64,000 nucleotides of DNA from Dyadobacter sp. 676 (GTDB lineage Bacteria; Bacteroidota; Bacteroidia; Cytophagales; Spirosomataceae). The DNA lies in NCBI RefSeq assembly GCF_040448675.1, contig NZ_CP159289.1:620001-684000 (forward strand), given 5' to 3'. Position numbers and translations under genes: made by a program. Under the pieces are notes generated by a model. It was not told the origin of the DNA and did no database searches. It saw only the letters and a list, made by a program, of their open reading frames with translations. This document shows positions 17,204-25,467 of the stretch, piece after piece. The stretch's first letter is position 1; the number at the start of each line of letters is the position of its first letter.

Positions 17204-18266
17204 GACAGCCCGTTCCGGAGATCGTGACTTCGTCGCCATTCAGCGTGAACGAAGCCTCGGTAGCCAGGCATATCAGCCGGATCTTTTCCAGAAACGGTTC
17301 GTCTTTGAGCGATGCCGTGACGGTGCAGCGGCTCATTTTCTCCCCGTCGAAACGGATTTTCACCGCATAATGCGTTTCCAACGTTTTGAATGCCTCCGAT
17401 ACCGGCATAAACCGGAAGTCGAACGGCTCCGTCTCTATCGCCGTAGTGGCCTCGGCGCGCGCGGGACCGGTAATCGAGCGGATCAGCCTGCCATTCCCAC
17501 GGATGAGGCTGACCCGCTGGTTGGGATAAAGCGTGAGCGGCTTTTCAAGCTGGTCATCGTCCGTTAAAACGGCCACTTTGCCGGTTTTGACGACCACTTC
17601 CGCCTCGGCCCGGCCCGGAAACGACTTCACGCGGAAACTCGTACCCAAAACCCGGGTCGTCAGCTTGTCGGCGTGGACGAGAAAGGGTTTTGAAGGATTT
17701 TTGACTACCTCGAAAAACCCCTCGCCGTCGAGGTACACATTACGCTCGGCACCATTCATTTCCTTGCCGAAACGAATGGTGCTGCCTCTGCTCAGCAGTA
17801 CCGACGAGCCGTCGGGCAAATTCACCAACAGTATGGGCTGTGATCGGTTTTCGCGGATTACCCAGCCGTCCTGCCCGGAAGCATTCATACCCGCGCTCCT
17901 CGTGCTCGCCGGGCGCCACGTCTTGCTCCACCAGAAGCCCAGCCCGATCAGCAGCACCGCGGCGGCGGCCCATCGTGCCCAGCGCCACAGCGGCAATGGC
18001 CCGTTCCTGCCGGCCTCCGTGCGTAGTAATTCCCGCAGCCTGCCCGCCGCTTCGGTGGTGTCGTCCGCCTGCACGGCATCGCGGCCGTACAATACCAGCA
18101 GCATTGCCACGGCTTTCTCGTAGGCCGGTCGTTTTTCGGGATAACGGTTCAGCAAATCCTCCCAAAATTCCCGGCTTTCAGGCGGCCGGTACTTTACCCA
18201 GTTGCGGAAAAATTCATTCTGAAGAAAATCTTCCGGAGTGTTCAAATCGTGATCCAGGGTGCCCAT
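17199..18266 (-). CDS. FecR family anti-sigma factor
   Basis: A 355-residue inner-membrane anti-sigma/sigma-regulator. The cytoplasmic N-terminal part (1-90) is helical, a single membrane helix follows at about 96-114 (WARWAAAAVLLIGLGFWW), then a periplasmic FecR domain (about 140-240; PDGSSVLLSRGSTIRFGK, VYLDGEGFFEVVKNPSKPFLV, VLGTSFRVKSFPG) and a C-terminal DUF4974 domain (about 285-350) that resembles an STN fold and meets the SusC STN domain. It relays ligand occupancy of SusC to the sigma factor encoded upstream. Order is sigma, FecR, SusC, SusD on the minus strand. Confidence 0.93.
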   Translation of the reverse strand: MGTLDHDLNTPEDFLQNEFFRNWVKYRPPESREFWEDLLNRYPEKRPAYEKAVAMLLVLYGRDAVQADDTTEAAGRLRELLRTEAGRNGPLPLWRWARWAAAAVLLIGLGFWWSKTWRPASTRSAGMNASGQDGWVIRENRSQPILLVNLPDGSSVLLSRGSTIRFGKEMNGAERNVYLDGEGFFEVVKNPSKPFLVHADKLTTRVLGTSFRVKSFPGRAEAEVVVKTGKVAVLTDDDQLEKPLTLYPNQRVSLIRGNGRLIRSITGPARAEATTAIETEPFDFRFMPVSEAFKTLETHYAVKIRFDGEKMSRCTVTASLKDEPFLEKIRLICLATEASFTLNGDEVTISGTGCP

Positions 18267-18340
18267 TCTTCATTCTTCAAATGATTTCTATGATATTATG
18301 AATGACCGGGAACGATATACCCTCGGATCAGGAAAAAAAA

Positions 18341-18988
18341 TTAAAAAAAGAATAGGTTTAGTACCATCGTGACAAACCACCTGGCGCGGATGCGGGTAAT
18401 GCCTTTTTGGAGGAAATTGGAGACCGACTGCCGGTTGACGCCCATCAGACCGGAAATGTCCGCCACGCTCATGTTTTCGTAATAGCGCAGGAACAGCGCC
18501 TCTCGCTCGCGCCTGGGCAGCGCCGCCATTTGCAGGTGCATCTGCGCCACGAGGCCATTCAACGTCTCTTGCTCGATCAGCAGCGATTCGGCGTTGAATT
18601 GCTCGGGCAATGAAGTATCCCAATCCAGCGATTCCTCGCCGGCGAACCGCTGGTGATACCGCATATGTCCGAGAATAGCGTGCCTGACGGCTTTGAAGAG
18701 GTAAAACTTGACCGACGGCGTTTGGCTGATCCGCTCCCGGTGCTGCCAGAGATCGAGGAAAACGTCCTGGATGCAGTCATCGACAATGCTTTCACCGACG
18801 AGAAACTTCATCCCATACCGTCGCAACGCGCCATAGTAACGCTCAGCGATCAGACCCAACGCCTCATTATCGCCATTACGGTAAGCCAGCCAAAGCGCGC
18901 TGTCGTCCGTCGTCCTGTCCAAGTTTCCCAAAAGTTTGATTACGCAGTTATCGGTTAACACGCATAGACGAAGAATCCTGTGGTCCAC
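18341..18988 (-). CDS. RNA polymerase ECF sigma-70 factor (SusC/FecR-linked)
   Basis: An ECF sigma factor, at most 215 residues. Region 2 is visible in LGLIAERYYGALRRYGMKF and VDDCIQDVFLDLWQHRE, and region 4 in LPRREREALFLRYYENMSVADISGLMGVNRQSVSNFLQKGITRIR, with a clear helix-turn-helix. The start is uncertain: the longest frame begins with GTG (18988) and another GTG lies nine codons in; the first ATG is far too late. It ends in a hydrophobic NLFFF tail. It should direct transcription of the SusC/SusD genes once released by the FecR protein encoded next to it. Confidence 0.9.
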   Translation of the reverse strand: MDHRILRLCVLTDNCVIKLLGNLDRTTDDSALWLAYRNGDNEALGLIAERYYGALRRYGMKFLVGESIVDDCIQDVFLDLWQHRERISQTPSVKFYLFKAVRHAILGHMRYHQRFAGEESLDWDTSLPEQFNAESLLIEQETLNGLVAQMHLQMAALPRREREALFLRYYENMSVADISGLMGVNRQSVSNFLQKGITRIRARWFVTMVLNLFFF

Positions 18989-19043
18989 CTGACAACGTTC
19001 ACCGACACTTTTTCCAAATTTTAGCCGGGATGATCACAAACTG

Positions 19044-19667
19044 CTAGTTATTATGGTCGTATAAGCACAACAGGCGAACGGGCTGTGAGATGCTGGTGAT
19101 TGCCAGATTGCTATTCCTAATCAAAAACACGACATTATCGCTGCCGGGATGATAGCGTGCATGAACCTTATTGCCTGCTTCCAGCTGCAAATACCAATCC
19201 TCTGAAACCTCCACCGGCAATACTTTTCCAGTCACCGGATGTCCCACATAAACATAAAATGCCCTGGGCGATCGGATCGCGTTCTGCGCGCGGGGTAACC
19301 TGATGGATTCTTTATAGTGTACATTCAAATATGCCTGCAAGCTCATCGACGATTTGCGGTAAAGCCAATACTTCCGGATGTAATACAACAGCGTCGGACC
19401 GATATTCAGCAGGAAAATCAGCGCGGCGAAACCGATGAATAAAGTTCGTCCCTGCCCCTCTCGAAATAGCCACTGCACTAATGCATTTTCGAACTGGCTA
19501 ATGTAGCTGTTCATCTCCTCCCTCCTCGCAAAGAGCGCCAGCGAAACGACGACAGACACTACTGATATAGTATAATATGCAATTTTCTCCCACTGCCGCT
19601 TGGCGAAAAGCAAACGGTGCGAGAGAAGATCGCCGTAGAATTCGTTGGAGGCGTAACGTTCGAACAT
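19044..19667 (-). CDS. Hypothetical two-helix membrane protein
   Basis: 207 residues, not recognised. Two membrane helices are visible, about residues 28-46 (KIAYYTISVVSVVVSLALF) and 74-95 (TLFIGFAALIFLLNIGPTLLYYI), followed by a soluble C-terminal domain of about 100 residues with several beta strands (FYVYVGHPVTGKVLPVEVSEDWY, HPGSDNVVFLI). Layout suggests a membrane-anchored cytoplasmic domain. It lies 36 bases downstream of the LigT-like gene in the same direction and may be the last gene of that small operon. Confidence 0.65.
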   Translation of the reverse strand: MFERYASNEFYGDLLSHRLLFAKRQWEKIAYYTISVVSVVVSLALFARREEMNSYISQFENALVQWLFREGQGRTLFIGFAALIFLLNIGPTLLYYIRKYWLYRKSSMSLQAYLNVHYKESIRLPRAQNAIRSPRAFYVYVGHPVTGKVLPVEVSEDWYLQLEAGNKVHARYHPGSDNVVFLIRNSNLAITSISQPVRLLCLYDHNN

Positions 19668-19703
19668 CGATTACCTGATAAACGTCGGCATAAGCAATAT
19701 CGG

Positions 19704-20315
19704 CTAAAACAAACTGGTCTGCTCACCTGCCGCAGGTCTTCCCAGCAAAGGAATCGTATCGATCACATCGTACTGCCTCCTTTTTTCATTGTATTTCCGG
19801 ATCGCGAACGAGTCGCATAGAAACCCCGCTTCGTAGTCGGTAAACAGCGTATAAGCCAGCGCGATCCACTCGCGCGTAAGCCTGCGCCCGATGGACATAT
19901 GCGGGTTCTTCGACTCATCGGCCCATTTTTGCATGTATTGCTTTTTGAATTTCTTATCGAAAGCCTTCATGATCGCCTGGGTGCGCTCGCGGATGGCGTT
20001 GGACGATTCTTCGGTGGGCTTAATGTAGAACGCCGAGAAGTTGGCGCGGTCGAAGTCGGCAAAGCCGGAGAAATTGAGCTGAAAAGGCGTTAAAGGAGTG
20101 ATTAACCTTGTGTACTCTGCCAGAATCAAAGGGTAATCTGTCTCAGCGGCGTCGAAACCGTCGAGGGAAATGTGGCCATCGGCGTTGGCGCTGCCGTAGG
20201 ATTTGCCGATGGCGTCGCGATAGCCTTGCTTGAAGCCACGGACATCCTCGTCGATGGGCGGCGGAGGCATGATGGCGAGGGAATACGAGCAAAGGCGCGA
20301 AGATGCTAGCTGCAT
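19704..20315 (-). CDS. 2'-5' RNA ligase/LigT-like phosphodiesterase superfamily protein
   Basis: 203 residues with the two hallmark H-x-S/T-x motifs of the 2H phosphoesterase fold: HISL at His48 and HMSI at His139. Between them is a strand-rich core (FQLNFSGFADFDRANFSAFYIKP), followed by a C-terminal segment. Members of the fold act on 2'-5' linkages or cyclic phosphates in RNA or nucleotides; the substrate here is unknown. The start codon overlaps the stop of the small gene at 20315-20509 by one base (TAATG), a sign of translational coupling. Confidence 0.75.
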   Translation of the reverse strand: MQLASSRLCSYSLAIMPPPPIDEDVRGFKQGYRDAIGKSYGSANADGHISLDGFDAAETDYPLILAEYTRLITPLTPFQLNFSGFADFDRANFSAFYIKPTEESSNAIRERTQAIMKAFDKKFKKQYMQKWADESKNPHMSIGRRLTREWIALAYTLFTDYEAGFLCDSFAIRKYNEKRRQYDVIDTIPLLGRPAAGEQTSLF

Positions 20316-20509
20316 TATTTTATATTCTTTTGAGTAAACACCGTCTTATCCATCCGCTGAAACGGCTTCAATGTTTGATAGACCAGAAAGGTAACCGCAG
20401 CAATCCGTTCCTGCGGCGTTTTACTTAACCAGTAGTCCAAATCATCTTCGGCTTGATCGACCGCCTTCATGTCGAACTGCCTTCCTACCATCGCGATTTT
20501 TCGGGCCAT
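20315..20509 (-). CDS. Small hypothetical protein coupled to LigT-like gene
   Basis: 64 residues, lysine-rich ends, helical middle (VDQAEDDLDYWLSKTPQERI). The pattern of a W-x-S-x-T-P-x-E-R segment followed by a short tail with F-Q-R-M-D resembles small proteins that in Bacteroidota often pair with nucleotidyltransferase or nuclease-like partners, but no firm family name can be given. It overlaps the LigT-like gene by one base, so the two are co-translated. A two-gene functional pair is likely; a toxin-antitoxin role is speculation. Confidence 0.6.
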   Translation of the reverse strand: MARKIAMVGRQFDMKAVDQAEDDLDYWLSKTPQERIAAVTFLVYQTLKPFQRMDKTVFTQKNIK

Positions 20510-20700
20510 ACGTAGTAAATTATATGTAAAATATCGCCTTTTTACCGTATTCTCAGCCTTGAATGCTGAAAATATAAATTCATTTTGCTAAAATATAAAT
20601 TCATTTCGCGAATATATCCTTCCTCTTCACTTTCGTCGCTACGCTCTTAATTATCCTGAAAGGAGTATCATCCCGCTCTAAAATCGTCTTTGGCTAAACA

Positions 20701-22065
20701 ATGAACCAAACAATGCGCTCACGAATTTTAACTTTCCTCCTATTCCTCGGTCTCGCCACCGCCACCCACGCCCAGCAAACGACCAACAAACCCGACCGTG
20801 TCAGATGGTTTCAGGACCTGGGTTTCGGGATGTTCATTCACTGGAACGTGGATGTCTCGCTCGGGACGGTGATCAGCCATTCGCTCGCTGGGGCATCGGA
20901 CGATTACGTGAGCCGGTACATCAGGGAATTGCCCACATTCTTTAACCCCAAAAAGTTCGACCCCGACGAATGGGCCACGCTGGCGCGGCTTGCAGGAATG
21001 AAATATGTCGTTTTCACGACCAAGCACCATGCAGGCTTCTGCATGTTCGACACGAAAACGACGGCCTTCAACGTCATGAACACCCCCTTCAAACGGGATG
21101 TGACGAAGGAGATCATTGAGGCATTCCGCAAGCAGGGCATCGCCATTGGACTGTATTTTTCGCCGGAAGACTTCCTGTTTTTCCACCAGAACGGCATCCC
21201 GCTCGGCCGCTTGCAGGACAAGCGCCAGTTCCCGACGAACAACCCCAGGCTAATGGAGTACGACAAGGCGCAGATCAGGGAACTTCTCACCAATTACGGT
21301 AAAATCGACATCATGTTCTTCGACGGTCCCGGCGATGGGCTGCGCGAGTACGCGTGGAGCCTGCAACCCGATCTCGTGATCACGCGCGACGCCATGAACA
21401 CCCCCGAGCAAAACATCCCCGACAAAGCGTCGCCGCGCCCGTGGGAAGCCTGCTACACCATGGGCACCGACTGGCAATACAAACCCACCAACGACCCGCA
21501 CAAATCGGGCACGGAGATCATCAACATGCTCATCGAGATCCGCGCCAAGGGCGGCAACTTCCTGCTGAACGTCGGCCCGAAACCGAACGGCGAAATCCAG
21601 ATCGAGCAGGAGGCGCTCCTGCGTGAAATTGCCCTCTGGAACTTCGCGAACGGGGAGGCCATATACGCCGTAAAGCCATTGCCCGTCATCCGCGACAAAG
21701 ACATCTGGTTCACGCAATCCAACGACGAAAAAGCCATTTACGCCTTCATCACCAAGAAGCGCGACGACGAATGGAAATACGGCCAACGCCGGGAGTTCCT
21801 CTTCCCGATGATCGAAGGCAATGCTTCGACCAAAGTCGAAGTCCTCGGTTACGGCAGCGAGCTGGTGGAATACGTCAACAATTTCGACGCCTCGATCCGC
21901 CACGCCCCTACTCCGCTCGGCCTGGCTGTGAGCGCCGTGAACGGTCAGCGGTTTTACACGAACCGTACGTGGCCTAATGCAGTGGTTTTGAAGATATCCA
22001 ATGCGAAGTTCAGGGTTCAGGAGGAGAAGAAGACTTCGAAATCGGGGATTGACGGGGCGCAATAG
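20701..22065 (+). CDS. Alpha-L-fucosidase, GH29
   Basis: A 454-residue exported glycoside hydrolase that removes alpha-linked L-fucose with retention. A signal peptide (residues 1-25, cut near THA-QQ) targets it to the periplasm. GH29 motifs include WFQDLGFGMFIHWNV, the paired histidines in YVVFTTKHHAGFCMFD, and the nucleophile region IDIMFFDGPGD with the expected catalytic Asp near 208. The C-terminal beta-sandwich (after about 340) is short, so additional binding modules are missing. It stands alone, with an AT-rich upstream region and its own terminator, not linked to the SusC/SusD unit on the other strand. Confidence 0.93.
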   Translation: MNQTMRSRILTFLLFLGLATATHAQQTTNKPDRVRWFQDLGFGMFIHWNVDVSLGTVISHSLAGASDDYVSRYIRELPTFFNPKKFDPDEWATLARLAGMKYVVFTTKHHAGFCMFDTKTTAFNVMNTPFKRDVTKEIIEAFRKQGIAIGLYFSPEDFLFFHQNGIPLGRLQDKRQFPTNNPRLMEYDKAQIRELLTNYGKIDIMFFDGPGDGLREYAWSLQPDLVITRDAMNTPEQNIPDKASPRPWEACYTMGTDWQYKPTNDPHKSGTEIINMLIEIRAKGGNFLLNVGPKPNGEIQIEQEALLREIALWNFANGEAIYAVKPLPVIRDKDIWFTQSNDEKAIYAFITKKRDDEWKYGQRREFLFPMIEGNASTKVEVLGYGSELVEYVNNFDASIRHAPTPLGLAVSAVNGQRFYTNRTWPNAVVLKISNAKFRVQEEKKTSKSGIDGAQ

Positions 22066-22089
22066 TGTTTTGCGTTGTTAATGCATTGG

Positions 22090-22125
22090 AATGGAGGCTG
22101 CCTGGGTGGTCTCCATTTTTTTTTT
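22090..22125 (+). terminator. Terminator after the fucosidase
   Basis: A 7-bp stem (22090-22096 with 22111-22117) followed by a run of ten T residues, 25 bases after the fucosidase stop. Confidence 0.75.
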
Positions 22126-22193
22126 GAGTTTTAGTCTTTGCGTAAAAAGTAAGAGGAACGTTGGTTATTGAAATTTGAAATCCTGCGGGAGAA

Positions 22194-22246
22194 CATTCAC
22201 TCATTCCCTTCCACGGCCCATTCACTCATTCGGTCATTCAATCATC
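22194..22246. repeat. Degenerate ATTCACTC tandem repeat tract
   Basis: Repeated CATTCACTCATT-type units directly downstream of the second small-protein gene and overlapping its end. It is the reverse-strand version of the tract at 4675-4715, which also lies near the first copy of this gene. Confidence 0.55.
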
Positions 22247-22467
22247 GAGCTTCTGAAAGAAGAAGACCAGCTCGCGGAACGTGCAAAACAAGTCGCTAGC
22301 CTTCGGGTTGTGGCCTAGCTCTCCCTGCGCGATCATACAATCGGTGTAGATCGTCCAGAGGTCTTCGACCCATTCTGCGGGGCGTTCATGCTTAATAACG
22401 TCTTTACGTGCTCGGCATAGGCGAGCGTGGTCGAATCCGGGGATTCGAGATGTGTTTGTTGATTCAT
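22238..22467 (-). pseudogene. Small protein of unknown function, copy 2 (frameshifted)
   Basis: The paralogue of the gene at 4991-5236. The N-terminal frame from ATG 22467 gives ESPDSTTLAYAEHVKTLLSM and the C-terminal frame gives WVEDLWTIYTDCMIAQGELG and TFRELVFFFQKLDD. Both match copy 1 but are in different frames; restoring one base in the G4 run at 22379-22382 joins them into 76 residues with gapless alignment across the join. The start sits in a 15-base repeat shared with the leader ORF start, as in copy 1. Either the copy is inactive or one base was missed in sequencing. Function unknown. Confidence 0.7.
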
Positions 22468-22494
22468 AACTTACTTGTTTTGGGATAAGAAAAT

Positions 22495-22569
22495 GCCCTG
22501 TCTTCAGGTGTCCCAGTGTAAGTAAATCACACTCGGGGTGCTTTCGCTGGCCCCACACCATAACAGGGC
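22495..22569 (-). promoter_or_regulatory. Conserved three-way-junction RNA element, copy 2
   Basis: Same fold as 5268-5341: outer stem 22495-22501 with 22563-22569 and 22507-22510 with 22556-22559; inner hairpins 22515-22519 with 22529-22533, and 22535-22538 with 22551-22554. Four of five pairs in the first inner stem are changed by compensatory substitutions relative to copy 1. The loop contains AAGTAA (22520-22525), complementary to TTACTT in the local direct repeats. Confidence 0.65.
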
Positions 22570-22590
22570 AATGTTTTTAATGTGTTTCAT
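22504..22590 (-). CDS. Leader peptide ORF with ALLWCG core, copy 2
   Basis: 28 codons from ATG 22590, with NIALLWCG at the same distance from the ATG as in copy 1, and an aligned Glu-x-Ser after it. The bases outside the core differ, yet the frame and spacing hold. The ORF reads through both inner hairpins and stops just before the outer stem closes. Confidence 0.5.
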   Translation of the reverse strand: MKHIKNIALLWCGASESTPSVIYLHWDT

Positions 22591-22740
22591 AGTTTTTACT
22601 TGTTTTGGGAGGGCGCATATTCAGGAGAATTTTACCGGAATGCAAGTTAAGGCGACAGCAATTTTCCAACGGCGGCAACTCATTCAACACATAATAATTT
22701 TAAAAGTAGTCATACCCCGATCGTTTGATTTCATGCAATT

Positions 22741-22800
22741 ATGAGCTAATCCAGCGGGCTCTACGAAACGTTGGATTATGAAGTGAAGGACCAAGTGATC
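22741..22800 (+). other. Possible enoyl-CoA hydratase N-terminal fragment
   Basis: From ATG 22741 the frame reads M-S, a stop, then LYETLDYEVKDQVIT, which resembles the first strand of crotonase-family proteins. Nothing of the rest of that family follows. If real it is a tiny remnant. Apart from it, 22620-22953 shows no gene. Confidence 0.2.
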
Positions 22801-22953
22801 ACGGGACTCGTGATCCATCGCTGGCCATTCAGAAACCAGCCAAAGTTAGTCCCCGTACTTTCTCCTTTACCGTTAGGTCATTCTCTTGCCCGTTAAATAA
22901 TTTTCAGAAGCCGTAAAGTTCGATTGTAGGTAATTCGGATAAATGGGATACAA

Positions 22954-24571
22954 ATGAGACTAGAACGATTATTTCAGCTATTGCAACAAAAAAGGTCTGC
23001 ACCTCGAATTTAAGGAAGCAAAGTCCTCACTACCTGACGGTATATTTGAATCAATTTGTGCTATGCTAAATAGTGAAGGCGGAGATATTTTACTTGGCGC
23101 GAACGATTTCGGCAGTATTTTAGGTGTTGAGGCTAATCAAGTAGATAAAATGATCAAGGATTTGGTCAGCCTATCAAATAATTCAACGAAAATCAGCCCG
23201 ACTTTCATTCTATTCCCACGTAAATACGAGATAAATCAAAAATGGATTATTCATGTTCAGGTTCCTGCCAGCTCACAGGTTCACAAAACCTCTCAAATCA
23301 TTTTCAACAGGAGCGGCGACGGAGACTTCAGGGTAAGCGAAGCACCGCAAATCGCTGAAATCTTCAATCGCAAACGGACACACTACACTGAAAACACGGT
23401 TTACCCGTTGCTTCGATTTGAAGATTTCAACGCGGCGTTGTTTCCTAAAATCAGAAATCTGATCCGCAGCAATAATCCTGACCACCCATGGCTCGCACTA
23501 GACGACCGGCAGTTCCTCGAAACCGCAGGACTCTGGCGGCGAGACTTCCTTAACGGTCAAGAAGGATATACCCTTGCAGCTGCCCTGCTACTGGGAAAGG
23601 ATGAGGTTATCACACAAATTCTGCCTCACTATAAAATTGATGCTCTTGTTAGAATTCATGACTTAAACCGCTATGATGACAGAATATATATTCAGACAAA
23701 TTTGGTTGAGGCGTATGAACAACTTATGAACTTTGTCGAGAAACACCTTCCGGATAAATTCTTTCTTCAAAGAGATCAACGAATCAGTCTTCGAACCGCC
23801 ATTTTCCGCGAAGTGGTTGCTAACATTATCGTGCATAGGGAGTACACAAATGCTCGTCCTTGTACATTTGTAATTGGCAAAAGTCATGTCGAAACTGAGA
23901 ATGCAAACAATCCTCACGGTGAAGGAATGATTAACCCCGAACGCTTTGCACCGTTCCCGAAAAATCCCGTGATCGCTAAGTTCTTCATTCAACTTGGTAG
24001 GGTAGACGAACTTGGATCTGGCGTACTGAACGTCACACGATTCACAAAACCGTATGTCGGAAGACGCAAGCCAGAATTTATGGAGGGTGTTACATTTCGA
24101 ATCAAAATTCCCATTCCGACAAACAAGTCTGAGGGAGGAGACGAAGGATCATCAGACGGTAGCGTGAACGCATTCCCAACTGGTGTCGAAAATGGGCTGT
24201 TAAATGCCCCGTCAAATGCCTCTGTAAATGGTAGTTTAAATAATGCGATAATCTGTAACGGAAAGGTAATACCATCTCTGTTAATCGAAACTGTTGATCG
24301 ATTGATAGAAAGTGGAATAAGCGGCAAAGAGCTTGTCGAGCAAACAAATACAAACAGAATCGGCCTAATTCAGGTTGTATTTACCATAGTGGAAAAAGAG
24401 GGGCAAAAGGCGCAGGATATAGCATTGAAAATTCAAAAGTCTAGGGCAACCGTCGAACGCTACATCAAAAATGCGAAAGCGCTCAACATTTTGAGATTCG
24501 TCGGATCGTCTAAAACCGGGGGATATCAAACAACTGAATACTTCGAGAACAGGCTTGCCGAAGGTGATTAA
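22954..24571 (+). CDS. AlbA_2/Schlafen-type ATP-binding regulator (frameshifted near its start)
   Basis: A protein of about 538 residues if the two frames are joined. From ATG 22954 the first frame gives MRLERLFQLLQQK and stops; the second gives GLHLEFKEAKSSLPDG and continues to 24571. Removing one A from the A6 run at 22988-22993 joins them exactly at the AlbA_2 start, so the gene begins at 22954, not at the later ATG 23063. The AlbA_2 domain (LEFKEAK, CAMLNSEGGDILLG) is followed by a RecG-like ATPase-fold region (FREVVANIIVHREYTNA, QLGRVDELGSGVLNVTRF) and C-terminal winged helices. Relatives are predicted transcription regulators or defence-associated nucleic acid binders. A low-complexity Ser/Asn/Gly linker lies near residues 385-420. 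Confidence 0.75.
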
Positions 24572-24811
24572 CTGGTAATGAAGAAGTGAGTGAGTAAGTG
24601 ATGGAGCAAATGAGGGTGTAAATGATGGAGCAAATAAGGGACTAACCACAAAAGCCGGTATATTAGCCACATTATCTTTAACACTTGAACCCAATGCGCC
24701 CCAAAAATCCAGCAACAACTCACTCGCCTCGAAACCCTGCACAACATTCGAATCGTCCGCCGTGGAGAGCGGGAGCCGGCTTGGGGATTTGCTTCGGTGA
24801 ATAGCGATTAG

Positions 24812-25136
24812 TATGTGCTGCGGCCCCATCCTCGCGTGCGACTGGATATGCACAGCGGACACGATGGCGCCTACGGAGTTTATCAAACTGCTCGACAGCC
24901 AGGTAAAGGACAAGGCCGTGCGACGCGAAATCGACAACCTGCTGGTCCGCAAATCCGGGGGCGAAGAACTCGCCAGGGGGCCACGCATTCCGCTGCTGCA
25001 CGATTTCCTGACGGAGAAACTCGCGCTTTACAAAGAATATGCAAAGCAACTTCCCGCCATGACGATGCCCGACACGGATGCGTTAAATACACTGTTCAGG
25101 GACACTTTGGCGGAGGTCTGGAACATAAAGATCTGA
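24812..25136 (+). pseudogene. C-terminal remnant of a predicted nucleotidyltransferase
   Basis: The frame YVLRP joins ILACDWICTADTMAPTEF and EIDNLLVRKSGGEELARGP if one C is removed from the C4 run at 24824-24827. This resembles the C-terminal helical region of COG3541/YcgL-like Pol-beta superfamily nucleotidyltransferases. The catalytic N-terminal domain is absent and an in-frame stop precedes YVLRP, so this is a degraded fragment. The assignment rests on remembered family patterns and is tentative. Confidence 0.4.
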
Positions 25137-25467
25137 ATTTCCAGAAGCTCGTTTCTGCGGTTGCTATGAGATACTTCGCAAAACCCAACAGAAAACCAGC
25201 ATCTTGTAACCGTTTGATCATTGGTCGACCGCCTGTACATTCTCCTACTACATTCGCTTGCCTTTCAAATCCAAATTACCTTTCATTGCATCGTACTTGA
25301 CGGGCCATTAATTCTACCAGTCAGGACTCAACATCATCTTCTAGGACTTGTCCCTTTCGAAACGGGAAGCGCTAACTTGTTTTAGCTGCCGCCGTCGTTG
25401 TCACGCGCCGGTTTTCCACAAATCTTATTCAGTCCTTTTTGCATGTTTCACTTTAAACAAACTAGCG

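Larger units (their letters stand above)
22471..22610. repeat. Direct repeats flanking leader element, copy 2
   Basis: An identical 15-base sequence (TTACTTGTTTTGGGA) at 22471-22485 and 22596-22610. On the minus strand each copy sits a few bases before an ATG: the small gene (22467) and the leader ORF (22590). Confidence 0.8.

Noticed and set aside
22988..22994. AAAAAAG as a programmed -1 frameshift site in the AlbA_2 gene
   Set aside because: The heptamer is in the wrong phase and the needed shift is +1 rather than -1.
24365..24988. A 207-residue minus-strand ORF containing repeated Phe-Ala-Pro-Ser units
   Set aside because: The repeats come from the GAATGA-type tandem tract at 24580-24650, and the rest is antisense to the AlbA_2 gene end.
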